Assembly: GCA_017631875.1 (NCBI GenBank)
Contig: JAGBSL010000019.1
Coordinates: 1-64,000 of the forward strand
Source of the DNA: Bacteroidales bacterium
Lineage (GTDB): Bacteria > Bacteroidota > Bacteroidia > Bacteroidales > UBA932
Reading direction: 5' to 3'
DNA: 64,000 nucleotides
Of the stretch, positions 15,727-26,256 are shown piece by piece. The translations under genes and the position numbers were made by a program. The notes beneath the pieces were generated by a model, which ran no database searches, was not told the DNA's origin, and saw only the letters and a list, made by a program, of their open reading frames with translations. Within the stretch, counting starts at the first letter, position 1, and every line of letters begins with the position of its first letter.

Positions 15727-18024
15727 CTACTTGCATGTGATCATGAGGGTCTGGTCGCCCGCCTGCATGCGGAAGTCACCCGGTTCGAGAGTCCACTCGC
15801 CCTCATTGTTCACGAATGCAAGGTCGCTGCCCTTGATCTTGAGAGTCACGGTAACGGTCTCGCCCGGCTGGATCTCAACCTTGTCGAATGCTCTGAGACG
15901 TCTGTTCTCGGGAACCATCGAAGCGACCATGTCACGGCTGTAGAGCATCACCACTTCCTTACCTGCCACCTTTCCTGTGTTGGTAACGTCAACTGTAAAC
16001 ACGAGGTCTGTATCAGCACCGAACTCCTGTGCAGAGCACTGGAAGTTGCTATACTCGAATGTAGTGTAGCTGAGTCCGAAGCCGAAAGGCCACTGAACTG
16101 AAACGACTGCGTTGTAGTCGTAAGCACCCTGCATTGTGTCTGTCTCCTCGCTCACCTTATAGTCGTATGTAGTGAGGGAAGCCTGATGACGAGGATATGT
16201 GTAAGGAAGCTTTGCACTTGGATTCACATCGCCCGCAAGGATGTTTGCGAGAGCATCACCACCGTAGTTGCTTGGGAGGAGGATGTCGATGATACCGTCA
16301 GCCAGAGGCTCGATGTCGTTGATAAGGCGAGGACGTCCCTCGTTGAGGATGAGGACGATCGGCTTGCCTGTCTTGGCGAGTGCCTTCACGAGGTTGCGCT
16401 GATTCTCCGAAAGGGCGAGGTCTGTAAGGTTACCTGGAGTCTCGCAATACGAGTTCTCACCGATACATGCAAGGATCACGTCCGCATTGCGCGCAGCCCT
16501 TACAGCCTTCTCGATCTCAGGAGCGTTCTCCTGCTCATAGCTGCCCTCAGCAACATAAGTGACTCCCTGTTCGAGGATTACATTCTTTGCGCCGAACTTA
16601 TTGCATACGGCCTCGTAGATTGTGTTGTACTGACCAGCGAATCTGTCTGCCCAGTGTCCCTGCCATGTGTAGCTCCAGCCACCGTTGAGGCAACGCATAG
16701 AGTTGGCGTTAGGACCTGTGACGAGGATCTTCTGACCCTTAGCCAAAGGAAGTATTCCATTGACGTTCTTGAGAAGAACTTCTGTCTCCTCAGCCGCATG
16801 GAGCGCAGCCTGTGCGAATGCCTCGCAAGCGAAGTCAGGGTAATTCTCAAGAGGAGTATTAGGTGTCTCGAACAGACCGAGACGGTATTTAAGCCTGAGG
16901 ACTCTGCGCACAGCGTCGTTGATACGGTCCATTGATACTCTGCCCTCGTCAACAAGCTCCATGAGAAGAGTTGTAAACTCGACGTCATAAGGCTCCATTG
17001 TCATGTCGATGCCGGCGTTGATCGCGATCTCGATCGCCTCCTTCTTATCTGCCGCAACAGCCTCACGGGTATAGAGGTTGTTGATGTCAGCCCAGTCGGT
17101 TACGATCATACCGTCCCAGTTCAGACCTTCCTTGAGCCATCCTGTGAGGAGCTCCTTGTTGGCGTGTACCGGAATGCCGTTGATGCTGGCGCTGTTGACC
17201 ATGATGGTGAGGGCGCCGGCCTCTACCGCTGCCTTGAACGGAGCGAAGCACTTTTCGCGGAGCTCCGACTCAGGGATGTATGCCGGAGTCCTGTCCTTGC
17301 CTGTGCGTGCCTGGCTGTAGCCCATGAAGTGCTTTGCAGACACAGCGATGTTGTATGGACCTACATGGTTAGGGTCGTCACCCTGGAATCCGCGTACGGC
17401 AGAAGTCGCCATGACGGCATTCACAAGGGCATCCTCTCCATAGTTCTCCCAGACGCGTGGCCAGCGTGGGTCGCGAGCCATGTCGAGGGTTGGAGAATAT
17501 GTCCAAGGACAGTTCGATGCGCGTGTCTCATACGCAGTGATCTTTGCTGCCTTATATGCCAGATCAGGATTGAAGGAAGCACCTACATTGATGTTCTGCG
17601 GGAAGAATGTTGCGCCGAGTGTGTAAGTCGCGCCATGGTTCTGGTCAAGACCGTATACGCACGGAATACCAATCTCCCTCATGGATACTTCCTGAACAAG
17701 GCCGATGATCTCCTGCCATTTCTCAGGTGTCTGAGCAACTACCGGAGTGTTGAGGATGGAGCCGACCTTATACTTTCCGATCACATTCTCCACCTTATCC
17801 ACGTCCATGACCCACTCGTTTCCTTCCCAATGACCGAGCATGTCGATTGCGATTTCAGTCATCTGGCCGACCTTCTCCTCCAGGGTCATGCCTGCAAGAG
17901 TATTCTCGACCGCCTTTTCAATTTCCGGATCCACCGGAATCGCAGGCTCCACGGCGTTGCCGCCACATGAAGCCAAGCCTACGCATGCGGCCATCGCCGC
18001 AATAAGAAAGTTCAATCTTTTCAT
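15727..18024 (-). CDS. Glycoside hydrolase family 3 beta-glucosidase, lipoprotein
   Basis: 765 residues from the chosen start at 18024 ([20 protein letters not shown]). A lipobox 'GLASC' anchors it, probably in the outer membrane or periplasm. GH3 N-domain: '[10 protein letters not shown]'-type start, '[19 protein letters not shown]', 'AKHFMGYSQ' and the nucleophile Asp in '[11 protein letters not shown]'. The C-terminal (beta/alpha) sandwich and fibronectin-like tail ('[19 protein letters not shown]') follow. It probably removes terminal beta-linked glucose or related sugars from oligosaccharides. The exact specificity cannot be told. No SusCD pair is adjacent. Confidence 0.92.
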   Translation of the reverse strand: MKRLNFLIAAMAACVGLASCGGNAVEPAIPVDPEIEKAVENTLAGMTLEEKVGQMTEIAIDMLGHWEGNEWVMDVDKVENVIGKYKVGSILNTPVVAQTPEKWQEIIGLVQEVSMREIGIPCVYGLDQNHGATYTLGATFFPQNINVGASFNPDLAYKAAKITAYETRASNCPWTYSPTLDMARDPRWPRVWENYGEDALVNAVMATSAVRGFQGDDPNHVGPYNIAVSAKHFMGYSQARTGKDRTPAYIPESELREKCFAPFKAAVEAGALTIMVNSASINGIPVHANKELLTGWLKEGLNWDGMIVTDWADINNLYTREAVAADKKEAIEIAINAGIDMTMEPYDVEFTTLLMELVDEGRVSMDRINDAVRRVLRLKYRLGLFETPNTPLENYPDFACEAFAQAALHAAEETEVLLKNVNGILPLAKGQKILVTGPNANSMRCLNGGWSYTWQGHWADRFAGQYNTIYEAVCNKFGAKNVILEQGVTYVAEGSYEQENAPEIEKAVRAARNADVILACIGENSYCETPGNLTDLALSENQRNLVKALAKTGKPIVLILNEGRPRLINDIEPLADGIIDILLPSNYGGDALANILAGDVNPSAKLPYTYPRHQASLTTYDYKVSEETDTMQGAYDYNAVVSVQWPFGFGLSYTTFEYSNFQCSAQEFGADTDLVFTVDVTNTGKVAGKEVVMLYSRDMVASMVPENRRLRAFDKVEIQPGETVTVTLKIKGSDLAFVNNEGEWTLEPGDFRMQAGDQTLMITCK

Positions 18025-18059
18025 ATGTCGTTGTTTAGTGTAATTTTCAATGTGGTTCA

Positions 18060-18098
18060 CAAACATACTAAAACTTTCTATATTTATCACTATCTTTG
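18060..18098. promoter_or_regulatory. Divergent -7 boxes for the GH3 gene (-) and cdaA (+)
   Basis: TATGTTTG on the minus strand (18060-18067) and TATCTTTG on the plus strand (18091-18098). The plus box is 24 nt from the cdaA ATG. Clear TTG elements at 19 bp are not seen. Confidence 0.5.
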
Positions 18099-18122
18099 CG
18101 CGGATATATAATATATAGGTAT

Positions 18123-18926
18123 ATGCTGCTCGCCGCTTTCGATTTTCTGCAGATGAAGGTTGCCGACATTCTCGACATCCTTCTGCTGGGCATTATCATC
18201 TTCCTGCTGTTCAAATGGCTCAGAGGCACCTCTGCCATGAGTATTTTCGTGGCCATCGTATCACTTTATATGATCAGAGTCATCGTCGGAGCATTCGACA
18301 TGAGGCTCATGGTTGCGATCATGGACATGATACTGGATGTCGGCGTGCTTGCCATCATCGTGATCTTCCAGCCTGAGATCAGAAAGTTCCTGATAAGGCT
18401 CGGAAACAGATACATGAACAACGCCAAGGGAAGAGCGATAATCGACAAGCTGACCGGCAAGGAGAAGAAGCAGGTAACCGTAAGCGAAGAAGTGAACGAC
18501 CTTACCGAGGCATGCCGCAGAATGTCCGAAGACAAGACCGGAGCGCTGATCGTCATTGCACATAAGAACACGCTGGACGAAATCATCAGCACCGGCGACA
18601 GGATAGACGCCGGCATCCATCGCCGCCTGATCATGAACCTGTTCTTCAAGAACTCCCCTCTTCACGACGGAGCGGTGGTGATCTCAGGAGACAGGATAGT
18701 AGCTGCACGATGTACGCTCCCTATTACCGAGAGGACCAATCTCCCTGCAAACTACGGAATGAGGCATAAGGCTGCGATCGGCATTACCGAAGAAAGCGAC
18801 GCGGACGTGGTGGTAGTATCGGAAGAGACCGGAAGGATATCATTCGTCAAGGGTGGCAAAGTGACACCGATAAACAACATTAACGAGCTCAAGCTGATGC
18901 TTGGAGCTTCATTTGGAGAAGAATAA
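18123..18926 (+). CDS. cdaA: Diadenylate cyclase (CdaA/DisA_N type)
   Basis: 267 residues from [18 protein letters not shown], a start consistent with the upstream -7 box. Three N-terminal membrane helices (~15-95) are followed by the DAC domain with '[13 protein letters not shown]' (DGA motif) and '[20 protein letters not shown]' (RHR-like motif). It makes cyclic di-AMP, which controls potassium and osmotic balance and cell wall homeostasis. It is followed by mutS2 after 2 bp. Confidence 0.95.
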   Translation: MLLAAFDFLQMKVADILDILLLGIIIFLLFKWLRGTSAMSIFVAIVSLYMIRVIVGAFDMRLMVAIMDMILDVGVLAIIVIFQPEIRKFLIRLGNRYMNNAKGRAIIDKLTGKEKKQVTVSEEVNDLTEACRRMSEDKTGALIVIAHKNTLDEIISTGDRIDAGIHRRLIMNLFFKNSPLHDGAVVISGDRIVAARCTLPITERTNLPANYGMRHKAAIGITEESDADVVVVSEETGRISFVKGGKVTPINNINELKLMLGASFGEE

Positions 18927-18928
18927 GG

Positions 18929-21466
18929 ATGACAATTGACAAAAGGCTGGAGCAGAAGCTGGGATTCGACCGCGTAAGGCAGATAATCTCTGACAGGTGC
19001 TCCACTGCATATGCTACGGAGAGGACTGCGACAGAAACCTTCTCCACAGACCCTGCCGAGATACGCAGGAGGCTGGTGCTGACAGATGAGATGAGGCTCA
19101 TCATGATGTTCGAGGACAGCTTCCCGTCGGGAGGATTCATTGACTGCATAGATTTTCTCAAGCCGCTGGAGAGAAGCTCTTCGGCGATCGACCTCATATC
19201 ACTTAGAAAGCTGAGGACCATGCTCGACACGCTCAGGAAGGTAACGAACTTCTTCAGCGGTGTCAAGGACGGCGTGTACCCGCACCTCAAGCGCATGGCC
19301 GCACCGATCATGGGATTCCCGGAGGTGCAGAGAAGGATAGACGCCATCATCGACAGGTACGGCGAGGTAAAGGACACCGCCTCTGACGAGCTTTACTCGA
19401 TCAGGAAGTCGCTCCGCGAGAAGGAAGGAGCCATTTCGCGCAGGATGAGCGCCATTCTCAAGAAGGCGCAGGAGGAAGGCATTGTCGACAGCGATGCCGG
19501 AGTGTCTGTCAGAGACGGAAAGATGCTGATCCCTGTCAGCGCGGCAAACAAGAAGCGCATACCGGGATTCATATACGACGAGTCTGCATCCGGAAAGACA
19601 GCATTCATCGAGCCTGCCGAGGTCGTGGAACTGGACAACCAGATCAAGGAACTCCAGTTCTCGGAGCAGCGCGAGATCGTGCGCATCCTTTATGAATTCT
19701 CGGAATTCCTTCGTCCATATATTCCTGACCTTGTAGAGTCAGCAAAATATCTCGGCGAGATCGACTTCATCATGGCGAAGGCGCAGATCGCTCTGGACTT
19801 CATTGCGGGAATGCCGATAATCTCCGAGAACGGGGAGATGAACCTGCGCAAGGCAAGGCATCCGCTTCTTGAGCGCGCCCTGAAGAAGGAGAGGAAGGAG
19901 ATCGTGCCGCTGACTGCAACTCTTTCGGAACAGAAGCACATCCTCCTCATCTCGGGACCCAACGCCGGAGGTAAGTCCGTATGCCTTAAGACTGTCGGAC
20001 TGCTCCAGTACATGTTCCAGTGGGGAATGCTCATACCTACTTCCGAGACATCGGAGATGATGGTCTTTGACCGTATCATGGTGGACATCGGAGACGACCA
20101 GTCGCTGGAGAATGACCTCAGTACATACAGCTCGTTCCTCATGAATATGAAGGACATGCTCGCAAAGGCGGACGACAAGACCCTCGTGCTTATCGACGAG
20201 TTCGGATCGGGTACCGAGCCGGCTGCCGGCGGAGCGATCGCCGAGGCGATCCTTGCGGAGCTGGACAGCAGAGGCGCATATGGAGTTATAACAACGCACT
20301 ATACTAACCTCAAGCTCTACGCTTCAAGCGGAGAGAACGGAGTAGTGAACGGAGCGATGATGTTCGATGTGAAGAACATCGCGCCGCTGTTCAAGCTGGA
20401 GATGGGTCTGCCGGGCAACTCGTTTGCGTTCGAGCTCGCCAGGAAGACCGGACTGCCTGAAAGCATCATCAAGGACGCTGAGGCTCGTGCCGGAGAGGAG
20501 TTCGTGGGCATAGAGAGGAACCTCAGGAAGATAGCACGCAACAGAAGGGCCTTAGACGAAAAACTCGAGAGGATCAAGCATACCGACAAGACTCTGGAAA
20601 GTATCACTGACAAGTACCAGAAGGAACTCCAGCAGATCAAGCAGCTGAAGAAGGAGATAATCGACCAAGCTAAGAAGGAGGCTGAGGAGATCATCAGGAA
20701 GGCTAACAAGCAGGTAGAAAGCACCATCAAGACCATCAAGGAGTCACAGGCTGAGAAGGGTGCGACCCAGGAGGCACGCAAGGAGCTTCAGGGATTCCTC
20801 GGACTGCTGAGTGCGAAGAAGGAGAAGGAGGAGAAGGAAAGAGAGGATTATATCGAACGCAAGATCAAGCAGATCGACGAGCGTCGCGCAAGGAGGGAAA
20901 AGAGGAAGGCGCAGAAGGCCGACGAGAGGACCCAGCAGGAGCTTCGCGAGCAGCAGGCGGAGCAGGAGCGCATGGAGGCGTTCCGCACGGCGCCGCTTAA
21001 GGTCGGAGAGAAGGTGCGCATCAAGGATAACGGCATGGTGGGAGAGGTCACCAAGGTGTCGGCTAAGGCCGTTGTGGTGATTGTGGGCAACATCAGCACG
21101 AAACTGCCGCATGACAAGGTGGAGAGAATCACTTCCAATGAGTTCAAGAGTGCGGTCAAGGAGGTTTCAAGACCTGCTGCTGCCATAAAACTCGATACGT
21201 CTATCAATGAGAGAAAGCTTAACTTCAGCACTGAGCTTGATGTGCGTGGCGAAAGACTTAACGATGCGGTTGAGAAGGTTACAAGGTACATTGACGATGC
21301 TGTGATGGTGGGAGTGTCCAGCGTGAGGATTATCCACGGAAAGGGCACCGGAGTGCTCCGAGATGAGCTTCAGAAGCTGATCAGGACGATTCCGGGCGTG
21401 GCGTCAGTGCGCGACGAGCACATCCAGTTCGGCGGTACGGGAGTGACAATAGTTAATTTTGAGTAA
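18929..21466 (+). CDS. mutS2: Endonuclease MutS2
   Basis: 845 residues. MutS core and lever helices, ATPase with Walker A 'GPNAGGKSVCLKT' and Walker B 'LVLIDEFGSGTEP', a long Lys/Glu-rich coiled coil (~550-680), a KOW-like segment, and a C-terminal Smr nuclease domain ('ELDVRGERLNDAVE', 'VRIIHGKGTGVLRDEL'). MutS2 acts in suppression of recombination and in rescue of collided ribosomes. It is probably co-transcribed with cdaA. Confidence 0.96.
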   Translation: MTIDKRLEQKLGFDRVRQIISDRCSTAYATERTATETFSTDPAEIRRRLVLTDEMRLIMMFEDSFPSGGFIDCIDFLKPLERSSSAIDLISLRKLRTMLDTLRKVTNFFSGVKDGVYPHLKRMAAPIMGFPEVQRRIDAIIDRYGEVKDTASDELYSIRKSLREKEGAISRRMSAILKKAQEEGIVDSDAGVSVRDGKMLIPVSAANKKRIPGFIYDESASGKTAFIEPAEVVELDNQIKELQFSEQREIVRILYEFSEFLRPYIPDLVESAKYLGEIDFIMAKAQIALDFIAGMPIISENGEMNLRKARHPLLERALKKERKEIVPLTATLSEQKHILLISGPNAGGKSVCLKTVGLLQYMFQWGMLIPTSETSEMMVFDRIMVDIGDDQSLENDLSTYSSFLMNMKDMLAKADDKTLVLIDEFGSGTEPAAGGAIAEAILAELDSRGAYGVITTHYTNLKLYASSGENGVVNGAMMFDVKNIAPLFKLEMGLPGNSFAFELARKTGLPESIIKDAEARAGEEFVGIERNLRKIARNRRALDEKLERIKHTDKTLESITDKYQKELQQIKQLKKEIIDQAKKEAEEIIRKANKQVESTIKTIKESQAEKGATQEARKELQGFLGLLSAKKEKEEKEREDYIERKIKQIDERRARREKRKAQKADERTQQELREQQAEQERMEAFRTAPLKVGEKVRIKDNGMVGEVTKVSAKAVVVIVGNISTKLPHDKVERITSNEFKSAVKEVSRPAAAIKLDTSINERKLNFSTELDVRGERLNDAVEKVTRYIDDAVMVGVSSVRIIHGKGTGVLRDELQKLIRTIPGVASVRDEHIQFGGTGVTIVNFE

Positions 21467-21470
21467 TATT

Positions 21471-21887
21471 ATGAGAAAAATTTTGATGGTATGCGCTGTG
21501 GCGGTGATGGCTGTGGCGTGCGGAGGGAAGGGAGGCGGAAAGGCCGACGGTCCTGAAGCGGTCGTTACGGCTTTCAGCAAGGCTGTGGCTGCAGGTCAGT
21601 GGGAGGAGGCTTATGGACTTTGCGACACCTTGTCCATGAAGGAGTACATTTCGGCAAACCGTCAGGCGTGGGAGTATCTGGAGAAGGCGGACAGCAATGC
21701 CATGAAAATTGCAGCGGAGCTGATGGGGCAGGCTGTCGTCGAGGTCATCGATGTCGAGAAGGTAGATGGCGGCCGTCAGGTACACTATGCCATAGAGTTG
21801 GAAGGAATGCGCAAGGAGCGCAAGGCTATTGTGATGAAGAACGAGGAGGGAGCATGGAAGGTAACAGCAATTACAGACGCCAACTAG
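21471..21887 (+). CDS. Small lipoprotein, DUF4878-like
   Basis: 138 residues from MRKILMVCAVAVMAVACGG (lipobox Cys 17). The mature part looks like an NTF2-type fold of the DUF4878 group ('PEAVVTAFSKAVAAGQWEEAYGLCD' pieces, ending in 'EGAWKVTA'). Function unknown. It lies 4 bp after mutS2, and its last 34 bp overlap the start of yraN. Confidence 0.75.
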   Translation: MRKILMVCAVAVMAVACGGKGGGKADGPEAVVTAFSKAVAAGQWEEAYGLCDTLSMKEYISANRQAWEYLEKADSNAMKIAAELMGQAVVEVIDVEKVDGGRQVHYAIELEGMRKERKAIVMKNEEGAWKVTAITDAN

Positions 21888-22243
21888 GAAAGCAGGGAGA
21901 AGATATCGCATGCGCATTTCTGGAGGGTCTGGGACATCAGATTCTTGAGAGGAACTGGAGGAGTGGGCACCTGGAAATCGACATAATCTCCATTGGAGCT
22001 GATGGAATACATTTTGTAGAGGTCAAGACCCGCCGGCTGAGCATACAGGCACCGCCGCAGAACAACGTGGACAGGACCAAGCAGGCGAACATAGTCAAGG
22101 CTGCAGGCCGATACCTCAAGAGCGGAAAAGGAACGCCCTACGGGTGCATGGAATGCATGTTCGACGTGGTGGCCATAACCTTCGAGGGCAGCGAGCATAA
22201 GACCGAATGGTTTCCACAAGCGTACATACCTTTATATATATAA
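21854..22243 (+). CDS. YraN family (UPF0102) endonuclease-like protein
   Basis: 129 residues starting at ATG 21854 (MEGNSNYRRQLGKQGEDIAC), inside the end of the upstream lipoprotein gene. A GAGGAGGG tract at 21843-21850 lies just before it, but that is also coding sequence. The PD-(D/E)xK-like core is seen as 'GEDIACAFL', 'GHLEIDIIS', 'HFVEVKTRR'. The family is related to Holliday-junction resolvases; its function is unproven. Confidence 0.88.
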   Translation: MEGNSNYRRQLGKQGEDIACAFLEGLGHQILERNWRSGHLEIDIISIGADGIHFVEVKTRRLSIQAPPQNNVDRTKQANIVKAAGRYLKSGKGTPYGCMECMFDVVAITFEGSEHKTEWFPQAYIPLYI

Positions 22244-22262
22244 GGAACAAACACTTAAGCTA

Positions 22263-23357
22263 ATGAATATAAACAATTGTTATTGCGTGATCATGGCAGG
22301 AGGATCCGGTACAAGGTTCTGGCCTGTCAGCAGGGCTTCCAAGCCAAAGCAGTTCATTGACATAGCCGACACGGGGAAGACCTTCCTGCGCCAGACCTAT
22401 GAGAGATTTCTGCAGGTGGTACCTCAGGAGAACATCCTGGTGGTGACAGCGCAGAAGTATGCAGATCTGGTGAAGGAACAGATTCCTGAGCTTGACGGAG
22501 GCAACCTGCTGCTGGAGCCATACTCACGAAACACAGCCCCATGTATCGCTTACGCGACATACAAGTTGCTGCAGAGGGATCCTGAAGCACGCGTTGTAGT
22601 GACACCGGCCGACCATGCCATCGACAACGAGGAGCTTTTCGCAGAGACCATCAGAAAGGCATTCGGATACATTGCCGAGAATGATGTGCTCATGACTCTC
22701 GGAGTCGTGCCTACAAGACCTGACACGAACTACGGTTACGTTCAGGCAATCGGCGGCAAGGAAGCATATAAGAGCGACGAACCTATGCAGGTGAAGACAT
22801 TCACCGAGAAGCCTGACAAGGACATGGCTACGCTCTTCATCAGCACCGGAGAGTTCTTCTGGAATGCCGGTATCTTCCTCTGGAAGGCCAGCACCATCAA
22901 GAGCGAGATGGAAAGACACCTTCCTGAGGTCACAGGACTCTTCAACGGATGGGAGATGGCTCTCGGATCGAAGATCGAGGGAGAATTCATTGCCAGAGCG
23001 TTCACAGACTGTCCTAATATCTCGGTGGACTACGGTGTAATGGAGAAGACCGACAGGGCGTGGATCTATCCTGTGAAGTTCGGCTGGAGCGATATAGGAA
23101 CATGGGAGTCTCTCTACACTCTTCAGGAGAAGGACAAGGACGGCAATGCCATCGCAGTGGAGAAGACCCTCATGGAGGAGTCAAAGAACACCCTGATACT
23201 TTCTACAGACAAAGGCAAGCTCATTGCTGTCAAGGGACTTGAGGGATTCATGGTAATCGACACCCCGGACGCCCTTGTTATCTGTCCGAAGGACGACAGA
23301 AGCTTCAAGGACTTCATCTCTGGCATCGCAATGCCGGAATTTGAAAAATACCGTTAA
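22263..23357 (+). CDS. manC: Mannose-1-phosphate guanylyltransferase
   Basis: 364 residues: nucleotidyltransferase signature 'IMAGGSGTRFWPVSRASKPK' (residues 10-29), 'LLLEPYSRNTAPCIAYA', 'TPADHAI', and the sugar-binding 'FTEKPD' and 'NAGIFLWKAS'. It converts GTP and mannose-1-phosphate to GDP-mannose for surface glycans. It lacks a C-terminal phosphomannose isomerase domain. It starts 19 bp after yraN. Confidence 0.94.
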   Translation: MNINNCYCVIMAGGSGTRFWPVSRASKPKQFIDIADTGKTFLRQTYERFLQVVPQENILVVTAQKYADLVKEQIPELDGGNLLLEPYSRNTAPCIAYATYKLLQRDPEARVVVTPADHAIDNEELFAETIRKAFGYIAENDVLMTLGVVPTRPDTNYGYVQAIGGKEAYKSDEPMQVKTFTEKPDKDMATLFISTGEFFWNAGIFLWKASTIKSEMERHLPEVTGLFNGWEMALGSKIEGEFIARAFTDCPNISVDYGVMEKTDRAWIYPVKFGWSDIGTWESLYTLQEKDKDGNAIAVEKTLMEESKNTLILSTDKGKLIAVKGLEGFMVIDTPDALVICPKDDRSFKDFISGIAMPEFEKYR

Positions 23358-23359
23358 TT

Positions 23360-23386
23360 GTCATCCTGAGCGAAAGCGAAGGATCT
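23360..23386. repeat. Short dispersed palindromic repeat
   Basis: Starts GTCATCCTGAGCG and ends GCGAAGGATCT, a form seen widely as an intergenic repeat in Bacteroidota. It lies between manC and yqeY. It is related in its GTCAT...AGATCT-type ends to the element inside clpB. Confidence 0.6.
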
Positions 23387-23406
23387 CATAAACTAAGAAA
23401 CATACT

Positions 23407-23850
23407 ATGGAAAAAAGAATACAGGCCGACATGGTATCGGCAATGAAGGCAAAAGAAACCGTAAAGCTCGCATCACTCAGAGCCATCAAGGCGGCGATCA
23501 TGCTCGCAAAGACAGCTGAAGGTGCTACAGGAGAAGTTACCGACCAGGAGATCGTAAAGATCATCCAGAAGCTCGTGAAGCAGCGCAAGGAAAGCGCTCA
23601 GCAGTACACAGACGCAGGCCGTCCGGAGCTCGCAGAGAACGAGCTCGCAGAGGCAGCCGTAATGGAAGTATATCTTCCTAAGCAGCTCAGCGAGGCTGAA
23701 CTCGAAGCAGAACTCGCAAAGATCATCGCAGAGGTTGGAGCAACCAAGCCACAGGACATGGGTAAGGTCATGGGCGTAGCGACAAAGAAGCTCGCCGGCC
23801 TCGCAGACGGACGTGCTATCTCAGCTACTGTGAAGAAGCTCCTTGCATAA
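23407..23850 (+). CDS. GatB/YqeY domain protein
   Basis: 147 residues, all helical, matching YqeY along its length ('IQADMVSAMKAKETVKLASLRAI', in pieces, and 'EVYLPKQLSEAELEAELAKII'). It resembles the tRNA-binding tail of the GatB amidotransferase subunit. A stand-alone role in tRNA metabolism is inferred. It ends at a very strong hairpin. Confidence 0.9.
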   Translation: MEKRIQADMVSAMKAKETVKLASLRAIKAAIMLAKTAEGATGEVTDQEIVKIIQKLVKQRKESAQQYTDAGRPELAENELAEAAVMEVYLPKQLSEAELEAELAKIIAEVGATKPQDMGKVMGVATKKLAGLADGRAISATVKKLLA

Positions 23851-23880
23851 GTAGCACTTAAATGTCTGACATTTAACTGA

Positions 23881-23926
23881 TTATATGATTAAGGGTAGGT
23901 GTTTTTACCTACCCTTAATCATATAA
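23881..23926. terminator. Perfect 20-bp hairpin between yqeY and clpB
   Basis: TTATATGATTAAGGGTAGGT (23881-23900) and its exact complement (23907-23926) with loop GTTTTT. It sits between convergent genes and is symmetric, so it can stop both. There is no T-run outside the stem. Confidence 0.75.
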
Positions 23927-23969
23927 CAACATATTGTTCAGCAACTTACGTGCTTCCCTTCAAATCGCA

Positions 23970-26165
23970 TCATTTAAACATGATCTGACCATCCTGGATG
24001 GTGACGGTGATGGCGGAGTCGCGGCGGACGTGGCCGTCGAGGATGGACTTCGCCAGGAGGTTCACAAGTTCCTTCTGCATGAGGCGCTTGATTGGGCGGG
24101 CACCATATGCAGGTTCATAGCCCTTAGTGCTCATGTAGTCTTCAAACTCAGTGGTGAATTCCAGCGTTACCCCATTCTCCGAGAGCTTTTCCTGAAGATC
24201 GCGCATCTGCATCCTGAGGATGTCACGGATGTCGGACTGGGAGAGCGGTTCGAACATTATAACCTCATCGATTCGGTTGAGGAACTCAGGACGGACCGTG
24301 CGCTTCAATACTTCAAGGACCTCCCCACGACAGTCTGACAAAAGCTTGTCTTTTACAGATTTCTCGACTTCGCTCGAAATGACAGATGAACTCTCCAATT
24401 TGTCATTTCGACCGACCGTAGGGAGTGGAGAAATCTTTTCCATATAAGACTGTATGATGTCGGCACCGACATTGGAAGTCATGATGAGAATCGTGTTCTT
24501 AAAGTCCACCGTACGTCCCTTGTTGTCGGTCAGGCGACCGTCATCAAGTACCTGCAAAAGGATGTTGAAGACGTCCGGATGAGCCTTCTCTATCTCATCA
24601 AGAAGCACCACAGAATACGGCTTACGCCTTACCGCCTCGGTAAGCTGGCCACCCTCATCATATCCCACATAGCCCGGAGGCGCACCTACGAGACGGCTGA
24701 CGGAGTGACGCTCCTGGTATTCGCTCATGTCGATACGGGTCATCATGTTCTCATCATTGAACAGGAACTCGGCAAGAGCCTTCGCAAGCTCAGTCTTACC
24801 GACACCGGTCGTTCCCATGAACAGGAATGAACCGATAGGCCTCTTCTCATTCTGAAGACCTGCACGCGAGCGGCGGACTGCATCGGACACCGCCTCGATG
24901 GCGGCATTCTGTCCCACTACCCTCTTATGCAGCTCGGTCTCCATCCTGAGCAGCTTCTCCCTCTCGCTCTCAAGCATCCTGCGCACAGGTATGCCTGTCC
25001 ATTTAGCCACAACTTCAGCAATATCCTCAGGAGTTACTGCTTCTGTTATTATAGGGTCCTCTATAGAAGACTGCTTCAATGTAAGTTCATCTATCCTCTT
25101 CTGGGTCTCTGCCATCTTGGCATAGCGGATCTCCGCTACCTTGCCATAATCTCCAGCCCTTTCGGCATTATGAGCTTCTATCTTATAATCCTCCATCGTC
25201 TGGCGTGCAGCCTGGAGCTCTGAGAGTATCTTCTTCTCCTCTTCCCAACGCTTTCTCAATGAATCGCGCTGAGCATTCAGTTCCTTAAGTTCGGACTTGA
25301 TCTTATCCATCTTCAAGGATACGCCTTCGCGTCTAATGGCCTCCTTCTCGATCTCAAGCTGGCGGATGCGGCTGTCAAGCTCGGCAATAGGTTCCGGAAC
25401 GGAGTTCATCTCCAGACGGAGCTTGGAAGCCGCCTCATCAACCAGGTCAATAGCCTTATCAGGAAGGAATCGGGTAGTGATATACCTATGAGAAAGTTCT
25501 ACTGCCGCAATCAGGGCATCGTCCTCGATGCGCACCTTATGGTGGTTTTCGTACCTCTCCTTAAGTCCGCGCATGATGGAGATCGAGGCAGCAGGAGAAG
25601 GTTCGTCAACCATGACCATCTGGAATCGCCTTTCAAGCGCCTTGTCCGTCTCGAAATACTTCTGGTACTCATCCAATGTAGTAGAGCCGATTGTCCTGAG
25701 CTCACCGCGCGCGAGGGCTGGTTTGAGGATGTTGGAGGCATCCATTGCTCCGGAAGTACGTCCGGCACCTACAAGGGTATGAATCTCGTCTATGAACAAT
25801 ATAACTTCTCCCTCACTGTCGACGACTTCCTTGACCACGCCCTTAAGACGCTCCTCAAACTCACCCTGATACTTCGCTCCTGCAATCAAGGCACCCAAAT
25901 CCAATGAATATATAACCTTGGTGCGGAGGTTTTCAGGCACATCCCCATCTACTATCTTCTGCGCGATACCCTCGGAAATAGCTGTCTTTCCTACGCCCGG
26001 CTCACCGACCAGAATAGGATTGTTCTTAGTCCTTCTGCTGAGTATCTGCAGCACCCTTCTTATTTCCTCATCCCTACCGATCACAGGATCAAGCTTACCT
26101 TGTACAGCCCTCTCGTTAAGGTTAACAGCAAATCTGCTGAGATTTTCATATTTATTCTCTGCCAT
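23970..26165 (-). CDS. clpB: ClpB-type disaggregase lacking the N-domain, with in-frame repeat insertion
   Basis: 731 residues from ATG 26165 ([20 protein letters not shown]). The protein begins directly at the first AAA+ module (Walker A 'GEPGVGKT'); the ~145-residue Clp_N substrate-handling domain is absent and no upstream reading frame could supply it. The coiled-coil middle domain and second AAA+ module ('[14 protein letters not shown]', '[13 protein letters not shown]') are present. In the second module, between '[16 protein letters not shown]' and '[14 protein letters not shown]', DNA 24357-24435 is a palindromic repeat read in frame, adding about 22 residues. It should cooperate with DnaK in protein disaggregation. 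Confidence 0.92.
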   Translation of the reverse strand: MAENKYENLSRFAVNLNERAVQGKLDPVIGRDEEIRRVLQILSRRTKNNPILVGEPGVGKTAISEGIAQKIVDGDVPENLRTKVIYSLDLGALIAGAKYQGEFEERLKGVVKEVVDSEGEVILFIDEIHTLVGAGRTSGAMDASNILKPALARGELRTIGSTTLDEYQKYFETDKALERRFQMVMVDEPSPAASISIMRGLKERYENHHKVRIEDDALIAAVELSHRYITTRFLPDKAIDLVDEAASKLRLEMNSVPEPIAELDSRIRQLEIEKEAIRREGVSLKMDKIKSELKELNAQRDSLRKRWEEEKKILSELQAARQTMEDYKIEAHNAERAGDYGKVAEIRYAKMAETQKRIDELTLKQSSIEDPIITEAVTPEDIAEVVAKWTGIPVRRMLESEREKLLRMETELHKRVVGQNAAIEAVSDAVRRSRAGLQNEKRPIGSFLFMGTTGVGKTELAKALAEFLFNDENMMTRIDMSEYQERHSVSRLVGAPPGYVGYDEGGQLTEAVRRKPYSVVLLDEIEKAHPDVFNILLQVLDDGRLTDNKGRTVDFKNTILIMTSNVGADIIQSYMEKISPLPTVGRNDKLESSSVISSEVEKSVKDKLLSDCRGEVLEVLKRTVRPEFLNRIDEVIMFEPLSQSDIRDILRMQMRDLQEKLSENGVTLEFTTEFEDYMSTKGYEPAYGARPIKRLMQKELVNLLAKSILDGHVRRDSAITVTIQDGQIMFK
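24357..24435. repeat. Palindromic repeat inserted in frame in clpB
   Basis: Two inverted copies of a dispersed repeat: AGATTTCTC-N9-CGAAATGACA (24357-24384, approximate spacer) and, facing it, TGTCATTTCG...GAGAAATCT (24401-24435), separated by 16 bp. Translated on the clpB strand it gives peptides such as '[11 protein letters not shown]' and '[11 protein letters not shown]', foreign to ClpB. No frameshift or stop results. Confidence 0.85.
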
Positions 26166-26194
26166 ATCTTGACTTATTAAATTACACAATGCAG

Positions 26195-26228
26195 TTATAG
26201 CCGTCTGCTCGTGAACAGACGGCTATAA
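26195..26228. terminator. 13-bp hairpin between secG and clpB
   Basis: TTATAGCCGTCTG (26195-26207) and CAGACGGCTATAA (26216-26228), 8-nt loop. It lies 30 bp upstream of the clpB start and 58 bp after secG. It probably ends the secG transcript, though no T-run follows. Confidence 0.5.
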
Positions 26229-26256
26229 TAAGTCAAAATATATTCCAAACGCCTAT

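Noticed and set aside
16186..17970. Long open frames on the plus strand opposite the GH3 beta-glucosidase
   Set aside because: They have no family resemblance, no promoter, and mirror the codon structure of the well-supported GH3 gene on the other strand.
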